Shown here in pieces: positions 35,601 through 47,200 of a DNA stretch of 64,000 bases (position 1 is the first letter of the stretch; every line of letters starts with the position of its first letter). Source of the stretch: Acanthosoma haemorrhoidale (lineage: Eukaryota; Arthropoda; Insecta; Hemiptera; Acanthosomatidae); the NCBI GenBank assembly GCA_930367205.1, contig OV884015.1, forward strand, positions 35,331,288 to 35,395,287. Reading direction: 5' to 3'. The position numbers and the translations under genes are program-made. Below the pieces are notes generated by a model. It ran no database searches. It was given only the letters and a program-made list of their open reading frames with translations, and had not been told where the DNA came from.

Positions 35601-38600
35601 AAATTCTAAATATCCCTTCAATTTTCTTCCTTACACCTCTGAAACAACTGTGTAATATATTTTCAAAATGTTACATCAATCCTTTACCCAATTGTCAACA
35701 TTAATATTGATCTAATAGTTAAAGCTAACATGTAGTGAGCATTTCAAAGTTATGACTTTTTGGGATATCTGAAACTCCCTATGTATCTACTTTACAGGTA
35801 ATGTGAATAAAGCAATTTTTCATGTAGAGGGGAGATACAACAGACTTGTGAAAATGACTGCTGAGGGAACACATTTTTAGTGCATTTAGTGTTGCTGAGC
35901 GTTTAGCCTAAGCACAAGTTATGAAGAAGCCAGTATACATACAGTGCAGTTGTTTTATAGAGCTGGTCAGTGAACATCATGAAAAGTAATTAGTCCCAAA
36001 ATAAAGAAGTCATCAAAGAAGATTTAATGTTGTAAACTTGGACAATTGTATAGTGGATTCAAATATTATTTGTATTTTAATATCAAGTTTAACAGGTTTA
36101 TTTATAAAATTTTCATAAACAAACATTGATACCTAAAAACCCTTCAGTTTTAAATTCACTCATGAGAATAATATTTATTATTTGTTTGTCATTTATAACT
36201 GATAAATATAACCTTTTATTAAAATCATAGGATTTTTAAGTTTAATTCATTTATTTTTTAAATGCCTTATTAAATTCAACAAAATATATATCACCTTGAG
36301 CAGATTCAATGTAGTTCCTGGCCAAGGGGCTGTAGTAGCCCTTTGAATGAGATCAACTGCCTTCACCTTGCAATAATCGGATTGGAGCAAAGCATTAAAT
36401 AGTGTTGATTTTCCAACATTTGTACACCCGACTAAATAGACATCACCTAAAAGAAAATGAACTGTCAATAAAATTATAGGCATTGCAGCAGCTAATGCTT
36501 AATTTTTTTAGTTAAATAATATTAAACAAATACAAATCATAAGATTTAAGTTGATTTATTATTCACCTTTATACTGCCAGATATTATGCAGCTTATTAAT
36601 AAGTTCTTCAACACCATAACCTGTCTTGGCTGAGATGAGCCCACAATATTTAACAGCTGCAGGTTTGGGAAGTGTTGATCTTAACAAGCAGAGTGCATGC
36701 TCCATCCAACCCCTCCTGTCACCCCAAAGTAAATCAGTCTTATTTCCGACAAGAAATAAGGGGCGCCTATGACCTAAACATATTCATACTAAATGACCTA
36801 GAGAATAATCAACTAAAATCTTGGAAAGTGCAAAAAAAAAAAAAAAAATCACAGCTATAGTAATAAACTTGAATTTAAATGATGAAGCATATAAAACATA
36901 GAAATTATTTTTGAGATTTGTGAATACAAATATTTAAAATCAAAATAAGTTAAACTAATAAACTTTTCTATATAATCAGGATAGAAACATCTAGTTGACT
37001 TAATAATTTACTCAATTACAATATGCTTTTATTAGTCTAAAATATTAGCGATTCACAATTATTTTATTATCTGTTGAAAAAGTGTCTAAGGTGGTTTAAC
37101 TTATAAAATCAAATTTGTTTCACAATAATTTAATAATTGTTTAAGAATCTCGGGCAGATTTTCGTTAGTTTCTCTCAATATTGGTTCTTGACTTTCTACA
37201 TCCTTCATGTTGTTTAAATATATTTAAAAAACTGATTCCAAACAGATTTAAAAACATTTTTTAGAAGAGATTAACAAAAATCTTTAAAACAGTGAGAAAA
37301 TAAAATCAACTAATCCATGGATGAGCTAGGTCTTGAGGGAAAAGTAAAACTTGTACCATTACAGCACATAAAATACTATAGATTAAGAAGTATCATTAAA
37401 TTAGTTGTTCTTGATTTACCTATAATGTCCAATATTCCTGGCCATACACTGCAAGGTAAATCTGTCATATCTGCTATTAAAAGTACCAGTGCCTTTGTGT
37501 TCTGAAAACAAATTGTATTTTTTGTATTACATTTCAATACTGCTAGTCCGAAATGAGATAGATAAGAGACATTAACTACAAAAGAATAAATGTCCCATTT
37601 CATGGATATAGTTGGGCCTGTGGGAGCTTGTTAAGCCTGAAGGGAGAAGCTCTGCTCCGCTTTCATTCAGGTACATTGTCTTTTGTCTGTATGTATGATC
37701 AAAGACATTGGTCCTAAAAATGAATCAATGGGTTCTGAATTTCCATAAATAACACTCAAAATATGTTGGTAGGTTTTTGGTTAATTTAAATGAGTGGAAG
37801 AGTATATAGGTGCATCGTCTTAGATTGATAAAAGACGTTAGCTTTTCATCGATCTAAGCCAATTTCCCAACGAACTTCTCCACTCATTTATATATTCATC
37901 GCAAACAATAAACTCCCCTAACCATTAGATAACGAGAAATATGAAAAAATAAATAAAGAAAAGTCTAAGTTTACTTTAATAAATATTTAAGAAGCTGACA
38001 CAGATTTTCACTAAAAAAAAAAAATCAAAATTAAATTTTTTTTAAAAATGTAATCTAAATTGATGGCTTTACATTAAACATGAACTTACCTTTATTTTAG
38101 ACAGTAGCTTAGGGTAAACATCAGAATCAACTGTGACTGAAAGAGCAGTATTGTAGCTTTGCATAAAATGACACCTCTGACATATTATTTCACGAAGATC
38201 TACAACTTTACAGTTTGAAAAAATCTCACTTGGAAGGTATCCAGGTATACTAGGTTCCTAACATAATCAATCAATTAATATATACTTTTAATGACAATTA
38301 TTTTGCATAATAATTATTAATTATTAATAATAATAGAGTTCTGTACAAATGAAAAAAGCAGGAAAATACAAAAGATTTAACAATTTTTCTAAATTACTAA
38401 AAGAGAATAGTTAAACTGGAAATGCAGATATAAAATATATCAGTGTGGACAGTTTCTTAGGGCTTAGTCACTGCAAGCTGATTCAATCTCCTTAAATGAC
38501 TTAAATATTCTATATTTTAAACCTGTCAAATATTTAAGAGTCACAAAGAATAATATTTACTAATTACTAAATATTTTATTAACTGCCAATACCCAGATTT

Positions 38601-40154
38601 AAGAGCAGTAAAATGTAACACATCAAAATAGTGACCTGCACATGAACATTAAATAGTAACAAAAGCAAAGATAGACATTATCCTAACAATGAATTTGAAT
38701 TAAAAAAGATGGAGAGGAGGCTACGAGACTGAAAATAAGTAAAATTTGAAAGGCAAGAATATATTCACAGATTCAGAAATTTTCGTGGGATCCAATATTT
38801 ATACTTTTAGGTACTAGACTAAATTAAATCTATAGCACAACATTTTGTGGTGCTTCCGTGGCTGCTACTACAGTAAGTAGATAATAATGAAGATTAGAAA
38901 TGCTTGTTAGTCCTTAAAACCTCGTTACAAAAATCCTTAAGGGAGCAAGGAATAAAACCCTCATCATACTTCACTGCTGTTACCATATATTTTATAAAGT
39001 TTTTTTTTTTTTTAGAGTTATGATTATAATTAAAGCTTTTTTATTTTCTATAAACAAAAAATATATATAACGGACTGGTTTATACGGACAAATACTGCCC
39101 GAGAGTGGTTCTCACCTCGGTGAGCAAAAACTGCCATTGCAGGAGTTTGGGTTTAGTTTGTAACATTAAATCTTGGAGTAGGTGATGGATAATTAAAACA
39201 TAGTGGTAAGGGTTTGAATGGTTAAGGGTGTAAAGATTTATCAAAGTAGAACAAAATGTGAAGAATATACAAAATATATCATCTTAAGACAATATTATTT
39301 TTCCATCAAACGGTGGGGAGACAACAATTTTAAATATTCTTCATATGAATACCCTAGTCAGCACCACAGAAAGAATGAGTGTAGAACAAATAAATACGAA
39401 CCTGGCAGTGTAAAAGTGCACCACAACCGCCACAAGGAACTTGACTAACTGGAGCTGCAGGATTTGGGGTTCCATACTTCCTTCTCCATTCTTCAAGTAC
39501 ATCATCATTTTCATTTTCATAATTCTCAGTGTACAATTCATAATCATTCATCCATTTATTAAGGGAAGCTGTCGGGACTGAAAATGACCAATTTCAAAAT
39601 TAATATAATGGATCAAGATTTTCAAAGATAATTGGATCAAATTATTTACAATCAGTAATGAGTTCATCCTTGTTGTCCAGAGATAAATTATTATCTTGTT
39701 CATGGTTTTCATTTTCATCTATTAAAACATTATTCCCTACAGCCCGAACAGTGTATGGTAAATTAATCAGGTACTTGTTTTCAATTATTTTACACTCTTC
39801 TTCCGAAGAACTTGTATCTTGGTCATTTTTAAGAATATATTTCAGAGATATTGGAACCGACTTTTTTAGACTATCTACACTGTCCAGTTTATTTCGTTTC
39901 TTTTCCCCCCATTTTTTTTCTAGGAAACTCTTTTTATAAAAATGAGAGTTATAAATTACTTTACTTTCTAACCAACTGTCTTCTTCATTATTATCAGAGT
40001 TATCTGCTGATGAATGATACAGCAGGAATCTATTTGCTGAAATTCTATTTAACAGTGCACAGCAGTGATTTTTTACAAATTTCAGCTGTACGTTTTGCCC
40101 AATTGTATGGGTATAGTTTAGGAAACTGTAATCAGTCAAAACTTTTTTTAACAT
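29657..40154 (-). CDS. NOA1: NOA1, mitochondrial circularly permuted GTPase
   Basis: GTPase of the YqeH/NOA1 family, needed for mitochondrial ribosome function. Eleven exons join in phase: 40154-39650, 39577-39402, 38257-38090, 37501-37420, 36773-36567, 36446-36295, 35498-35354, 34892-34726, 31903-31755, 31082-30862 and 29832-29657, giving 715 aa (human 698). The motif order is permuted: G4 NKTD (321-324; usually NKVD), G5 SAKTG (358), G1 GCTNVGKST (386-394) and G3 DTPG (525-528). A zinc-finger-like part ([14 protein letters not shown]) precedes them. The C-terminal region shows [18 protein letters not shown] and [13 protein letters not shown]. The N-terminus is basic and probably a mitochondrial leader. 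The 2.8-kb intron 31904-34725 holds repeats. Confidence 0.95.
32130..32945 (+). mobile_element. Possible LTR-retrotransposon end (LTR plus leader)
   Basis: An unusually GC-rich block in a NOA1 intron. It has a TATA-like GCTATATATACCCC near 32350, a pyrimidine-rich start region about 40 bases on, and TGTGGTCATTCCAGGACC near 32727, which would suit a tRNA primer-binding site just after an LTR. Open frames here look spurious. I found no second LTR, no pol genes and no clear target duplication, so it would be a solo or truncated copy. A different GC-rich repeat is equally possible. Confidence 0.3.
33356..33641. repeat. Dispersed repeat copy 2 with internal tandem duplication
   Basis: Positions 33356-33541 match the repeat next to the mariner element at 24346-24533. 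In addition a segment of about 62 bases is duplicated in direct orientation, at 33480-33541 and 33580-33641. Both copies contain GATATTGTGATATCGATTTT and AACAAGACTTA. It lies within an intron of NOA1. Confidence 0.75.
37787..37890. repeat. Near-perfect palindrome / hairpin element
   Basis: The 40-base core at 37819-37858 is almost its own reverse complement: CTTAGATTGATAAAAGACG on one side, CTTAGATCGATGAAAAGCT on the complementary side. Outer parts AAATGAGTGGA and TCCACTCATTT extend the inverted repeat to about 100 bases. It resembles the arms of the hairpin element at 13230-13565. It is inside an intron of NOA1. Confidence 0.65.
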
Positions 40155-41119
40155 AATGATAAAAAATATCTCATATTTCCTATTAGTTGTCGGCTTACTA
40201 AAGTTATTATAGCCGGTATTACACTAAATACAACCATGCCCCGTGTCTCGGTAGGTTATACATTAGTTAGTTAGTACAATGAGACTATACATTTTGTCAG
40301 TTCCACAGGATATGTAGGACTAGTTGATCTAAGTTCGGTGAATCCAAATTTGTTCCCCCTTCATAATATTGTACCGCGAAGGTGAGATAATAAACTCCTA
40401 GCAGTCATTGGCTTGCTAAATTTACTAATAGAAGATGAATAAGTTAGCCAATACATACATAAATAAATAGTATTAGAAAATAAATTATTATTTTGATTAA
40501 TTTATAGTATAACATAATCCTATCCTCTTCTTATGTCTTAAGCGGCGTGAGGCTCTCTCTGCAGATATTTAGACCACTCCTGCACCAATCCATCCCTCTG
40601 TTGGAGAATGCTTCTCAAATGCCACATTATCATGTCTTTCTAAATTTTTTTGGACAACGGGCTTCAGTGCAGTCATGTGTGAATTTCGTAACTCTTTTCT
40701 CGGTCATTTTGATGTCATAGCTGTGTTTCCTAACACAGTCACTTCTTTTAATTCTTCTCAGTATGGATGTGTTCATTTTTCTGGTCAGCATATAGAATTC
40801 ATAGGAGTACATAGGGATGGGGAAAATGCCTTAAACCAGCGCGTTTTTATTATTATTTCTTTCACGTGACAGCTCTTTTAGCCGAATTAACGAACCAGCC
40901 CCTGTATGCTGTATTCACTCCCTAATTGTATTTGCTTGAGGACAGAAGTTAATGCTATTTCAGACACCTTAGAATACAGATCCTCATTTAAATGATTAAG
41001 TTTCGGAGTTAAACTTCTACTGTCGGATCACTCTCGGTATTACTATGAAACTGTAATGGGCTATTACAACACTCGGAGGAACTGGATATAATATTACATG
41101 AGAAACTCATTGACTTAGT
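40155..41119. other. Upstream region of NOA1, nothing supported
   Basis: The NOA1 promoter should lie here, but I see no TATA box or clear motif near 40155-40260. Two short overlapping ORFs near 40630-40870 face each other and show no homology that I trust. Confidence 0.35.
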
Positions 41120-41720
41120 ATTTGTTGCTGATACGCAATTCAGATCCAGCAATCATGCGGTTCTCACCTAAACACTGCCCACTGACATTCTTCTGTACAA
41201 CACACATTGAAGTATGTAACATTATACTTTATTGTCAGCCCAAGAAAATGACTCTGTCGCAATCATCACTCTGGCATACGGTTCTCTATCACCCCCGCCA
41301 TCTTCTATGACTTCTTTTCTTTATTAGGTCCCTGTTTTTAGCTGGTAGTGACTATAACACCAAGCACATCCCTAAAGTGTTTCAGGCCAAGAGAAAGATA
41401 GAAATTCGTACACATATCTCTGTACTCATTTGGAATTCTCCAACCTATTTCTCAACAACTTAACGAACTTTACCAGACCTATTAGACTTTTTCATTTGTA
41501 AGGTTCTTATACGATGTTAAAACAAGCTCAAATTTATCATCAAACCCTAGTCCAGTGTTTTTTTATCTTTGCGAGAAATCGTAAGTTTCCAAAAAAATAA
41601 CCTTGCTTTTAATTAAACTAAGGCTAGTTGAGTGGAACTATTTTCAAGAACTACTCAATGAGAGATTAAACTCCCACTCTCGTCAAAATCTTCTGCTGGC
41701 CTGGAAGAAGCAGGTTTTTA
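41120..41720 (+). pseudogene. Jockey-type LINE endonuclease relic
   Basis: Plus-strand frames encode a decayed apurinic endonuclease domain: ILYCQPKKMTLSQSSL, then FLAGSDYNTKH (family FxxGGDxNAKH), SPTYFSTT and LPDLLDFFI (family PTYxPxxxxxxPDxLDIF), and VEWNYFQELLNERLN from the following region. Stops and frame changes interrupt it. It may belong to the same family as the other LINE relics in the window. Confidence 0.65.
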
Positions 41721-44249
41721 GGCAGTTAGGGTTTTTTGCTTCACACATTCAGCTTGATGCCTAAAGATAAGATAAGAAGATCCACAAATTGGTAATATAC
41801 AGAGAATTCACAAGCTACACATTGAACTACCAGTTTAATACGTACAGGCTGACACGGAGAACTAAAACTACATACGCTTTTAAGATAAACTATCTCACTA
41901 TTCGAATCCACTGATACAGTAATTGTCCCCACTTGTCTAATAGTTCACAACGACTTAGCCGAGGCCGGGGATAGGGATCTCTTAGGAGAACGGACCAATG
42001 ATAAATACAAATCGGGGATTTTACTGGATGCCCTTCGCCCTTATGCAGTCATTTTTGTTTCATATGTCGCTCACATTCGCTGATTGTGAATTAATTAACA
42101 AAATAAATAAAATAATTACTACAGTCATTAATTGGTAACAATGTTGGTGGACGACGAAAACTGTCATCTTCACAAAATAATTTCATTGAAATATAAAGAT
42201 TTTAAATATTCTGTAAATTTTATTCATTCCCTAATCTAATTATGACCAGTATCCACCTTAGAAACTTCATATTATGCTCCCGATACAGCCTACCATTTTT
42301 AAAACAAAAATCTAGGTAATTATAATAATATAAGGGATAAATATAAATATTGGAGGTAGCTTGCGACATAATTTTTAGACATTAATACATTATATGAAGT
42401 ATAGGTTAATAACTTAATTCACGAATGATGAATTAATTAGTATTTCGGAAGGTGTAAACATGTGATGTGATGTGACTAAACGCGTAATCGACTTCTGTGG
42501 TTCTTGCCACATTCTTAGTGAATATCAAGTTTTGTGTACTGTAGGAATAAATTAAATAAGACTTGTTACTCGCTTATGAAAAATATCAAAAAAATTATTA
42601 GTGTTTTAACGTAAGTAATAATCTGATATTTTTTGAACTGTATATAACCTTGTAGGTTTTATGCACATCGTAATAATAAATTTCACATCATAATAACATT
42701 ATGAAATAAGCTTAACTACGGAGTTGAGTTATTTTTACGTAGAATCGTTTGGTTGCAATACGCATGGGTTCACCCATGTTTCCCAACAAAGTCGAATCGG
42801 GCTTCCCTCAATAATTTTAAAACTATTATAGCTAACGAAAATACAACACATAGGATGTAGAGTGCAACATATTGCTCAAAATAAGATAATGTAATAGCAA
42901 GCGGTGAGCAAAATTTTGTGGTAAAACCAGAACTCAGCGCGCTAAAACTGACATAGCTTGGTAGTATGAAGTGATATGTTATTAGTTTTGTCAAAGAGAG
43001 ATTTGTGGATATCTGACAATTATAAGGAAAAATTCATAAATTTTAAACTTATAATAAAAGTTTGACCCCCCCCCCTCTATCCAGTCTATGTAGATGGAAA
43101 CGTCTGAGGTAGAGTGAATTAATCCTCATGGAAAGTATTCACAGGGATATGAAGACTGAGATAGTAGCAAAGTGACCAAGTGTTCAAAATGCAAGAGAGT
43201 AGAATATTTGATGACACAGTTTTCATGCACCCTGCAAGAAATTATGTTCTAGAATGAGGATGTTTGAGGATAGACTAATGATGAAGGATGTTGAATGCCA
43301 CAGAACGGTGACGCAAGAATGAAATATTGAACTGGCAGGGATGTAACAGGAGTAAGTGGCAAATATAAATTGAAATTGTTCAGACCTTGTAAGAACGGGT
43401 CAACGGAAAAAGGACGATGAATCTTTTCTTTTTTTTAAGAACTCACTAGTACACCTAGAAAAGATGGAATTTATTATTTTTTGCAGTTGTTGTTAAGTTA
43501 TACTAACTACAATAGAAATGGTAGAGCATCTTCAATAAAGCGAAAAGTAATAAGAGTATCCCGTCAACCAATTGAACTTGACTTTGAAATCGACAAACCC
43601 CCACAATAAGCAGCACAACCGTAGTCAAGGAGAGCAATTAAGTCAGAATCGAGTAGTCGGTAGGTCTCAAAAAGTAGACGGTGACGGTCATTGAAGCATT
43701 TTAACGGAAAAATATTTCGGTTTATTTTAGTTTAAAAAAAAATGTTGATGTTCTTTAATAGGATTTTATTCAGTGAAGATAGAAAAAGAGGGTTAGGCTT
43801 TTTTTAGAGATTCAAATATTTTAAATAGCCTTTGTTTCATCTTTCCTTAACATTCCAGCTAAGCTAAATCTAAAGATATTCTTTAAATTTATCGGTCGAT
43901 TATAATAAGTTCAAACGTATAACCAAAATATAAGTTTAACAATGGTTGCCATAAAGATGATTTTGGATGTGATGGATGGAAAGAGGCTTTGTCCTTAATG
44001 AAACACACCATGAGAGGAACAGAGTTAAATTGTTTTTTTGATATATTCAAGTAAATGGATTAGTTATTCTTAAAATAAGAGAATGATATATGTGATTGAA
44101 AACAAAATTAAAAATTAACTACAGACGTGTCGGCATACCATGTTTCAGACAATATCCCTGGACTCTGTAGGTGAAATAAAGACTCCAAAAATAATTAAAA
44201 CACAGAAGCAGTAATACGAATACTTGAAATGTTTTTCTGTTCTTGAAGA
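41721..44249. other. Intergenic DNA, nothing supported
   Basis: About 2.5 kb upstream of the orphan gene. A minus-strand ORF at 42770-42994 has a hydrophobic stretch but no gene context. A run of C at 43067-43075 and G/A-rich DNA to 43700 have no recognised function. The orphan gene's promoter should be at the right end; no TATA box is evident. Confidence 0.35.
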
Positions 44250-47200
44250 ATGTATTATTTCCCGAGGAGAACCTATCACAGCTCAAGTGGCAAGGTGAGT
44301 CTAGGGGTTTTAGTCTGGGATGCGGTAGTACTGACGTAAGTGAATTTGTGCCACTCATATACTGATTTTTTTTATTTCAGATTTTGCACTTTGACTCATA
44401 ATTCCTGGCTACAAATTGTCAAAGAACCTCTAAGCCAAAGAGATCTTATCAATAACGAAAAATTTTCTGTATGGGATGATGACCACTCGAAGAATGAGGT
44501 CACTGATAATGATTCAGAGAGGAATAAGTATAGAGAGTATAATTTAGATCACAACCTTGAAACTTTAGGTGTTTTAGAAAAACCTTTAGGGATTCGAACT
44601 GCGGGCGTGAAACTTACCGGAACTACAAAAGAAAGATCAGTTTGTTTAAGTAAAATATGCCCCATTGTTCATGAAAATAGTTTTAAGTCCAATGTAAAAG
44701 AATTTCAAAACAACATAAATACAAATAAGAAGAAGAGAAATGAAATTCCTGAGGGAAAAGAGAAGCAATGGGAAAGCAATGGAGTACCATCATCCGCGAT
44801 GTTTAATGGTGGACGTAACACAAGGCAGAAGTCACACTTCAGATTTAGAGGTAAGCATCGTAAATTGAAAAGGAGAAAAAATAATTTTTCTTATCATCAA
44901 TATCCACATTCGTGCTTAATTTCCCCAAGTCAGTCATCAGCAAATTTAAATAGTGAAAAAAGCAGGAATGACGACAGAAGTATACGGGGGCCCAAAGAAA
45001 AATTACAGGCCGATACAGAACTTATTTTTGAGAGTGAAAAAAAATCTCCACATATCAATAATGATGACAATTTCAGGTCATTATTGGCAGAAAGAAATGA
45101 GTCATTAAGTATACCCTGCAATCATCGGGCGGAGGTCTATACTAATGACGGGGCTGAGAGAGATTTAAAAATTCAATCGAATTTTTCATTTTCTTCACAC
45201 AGCCCAATTCAGAAACTAAAGGAAGGGAACGACTTATCTGGGATTGGTTACAGCGAATATAATGACAAAGAAATAGACGATTGGAATGTTGGCATAAGTG
45301 AATATGACGAAAATAAAGTTACACGTGTATTTCGCACTACTCAGAGCGTCCCTCATGATGATTCACGATGGCGGAACAAGAAGTCTGGTTCAAATACACG
45401 CAATTATAAGGTGGACTCAGGTATTTTAGGGAACAGAAATGACTGTGATAAAAAAAACACCATGGGAAAGGGTGATACAAACTTACTAAATAATGCAGAT
45501 GAAGATTACTATAATTATGTTGGGTATGACAATACAGACTATCCTCAAGTTCAAAATGAGTATGGGGAAATAATTGAGAAAGGAACAGTGAATGATGCGA
45601 CCCAGTTTCTTGATTCAGAAGCATATTCAAACCCATCACCGAAATTATCTGCAATGAAACAAAGTGGACCAAATTTTAGGAAAAATAGGAAGTGGAAAGG
45701 TAATTATACTACGCCAAAGAAAGATAATGTCTCAAGTCTAGCACCCAACATTCAAAAGAAATCAAAACTTTGGTCTGGCTTTCGTAACAGAGGGATGCAC
45801 CGTTTCTTTAAAGGCTTACTTAAGCATAAAGGAAATTCGACATCGTTAAGCAAACAAGGACACAAGGGATCTCAACAATCTTCAATCGCTTACTATCCAA
45901 CAGCAGAAACTCCTTTGGGAAGTATCCAGAAAGTATATCAATACCATAAAATTCAAAATTACTCCAACCAGCGAAAATCACGTCCTAATTTTTCTTCGAA
46001 AAGCAAACATTTAGTGAAAAGAAATATTTTTATTTATCTTCCGAGCAGCAGCACATCGTTTAACCTTGTTTCACGCAACGAACCCCATCCACATTTGACA
46101 GAGGATAAGAAAACAAATGCTAAAACAATTTCCGATAAAATCAAGAAACGTTTTGAACCTACTTCATTATCGAATGAACAAAGAAGTCAATCCGTTGTGG
46201 ATTCAAACAGTGACAATGAGGGGTTTAAGTTTAACAATTACACTACTAATATAATGTCTGCCCTGCTCAACAGATTATTTCAAAATATAGAAAGAAAGAA
46301 ACGAAAAATTAGAAAAGAAAAGTGTGCGTTAAAAAACGGAATTCTAAGGAAGTCACCGGAAATCTACAAGCACCCTCGACGAAGTGTGCCTGATAAAGCA
46401 CGTGAGTTAGAAGATTATAATTCAAGACTGCAGAGTTTGCAAAAGGAGTTATTAGAGTTACAAAAGGCACTTTCTGCACCAAAGACACTCTCTGTACAAG
46501 CTTCAAAAAACGAGGAAAAGAATTTAACACTACAAATTAGGGTAATTGTGGATGTAGTTAACAGCACGATGGAACAAAATGATATTTCAGATGACGAACC
46601 AGTAAAAAAAAGAGAAACCTCAATAGTTAAGGTATGTTACGATCTTTAAAAAATAAACAAATGTTGATACTATTACTATCTTTTACTTTGTAACATTTTA
46701 CTCATGATGAGTTTTCATTGAAAAAGTACATACTTATACGAATTCTATAAATATTTTAAGGGTCTCATATGGTGTAGTGGTTAATATATATAAATATTAT
46801 ATAATATTAAGGCAGTGACTTTTTATTTTAGGAAATGGAAGTGAGTGACTCCCAATACAATTGTCCTGTTTTCCTTGTTTCATTGCATAAAAAAGTAGAA
46901 CATAAGACCCCCAATATAGAACAAGTTTGCTTCCGGCAAGGAAAGCTCAACTGTGTGGTGTGATTATATAAATATATGCTTGCTGACGTAATAGAGCTCA
47001 ATTTGATTCGCGTGGCTAAAAAAAAATTGGCTTTTAGTTCTTCAATAGAAATGTTCAGAAAGCCTTTTCTGGAGCGCATTTGCCATTTCTCAATGGGATT
47101 CAAGTTTAATGAGGGGGGGGAGGGGCAGAACCAACACAAGAAGTCTTATAACCAAACTAGCCAAAGCCTTAACTGCAATTTTTGCTCTGTAAGGGCATAT

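Noticed and set aside
42770..42994. Minus-strand 74-codon ORF with a hydrophobic segment
   Set aside because: No homology, no splice or promoter context; AT-rich DNA often yields hydrophobic ORFs.
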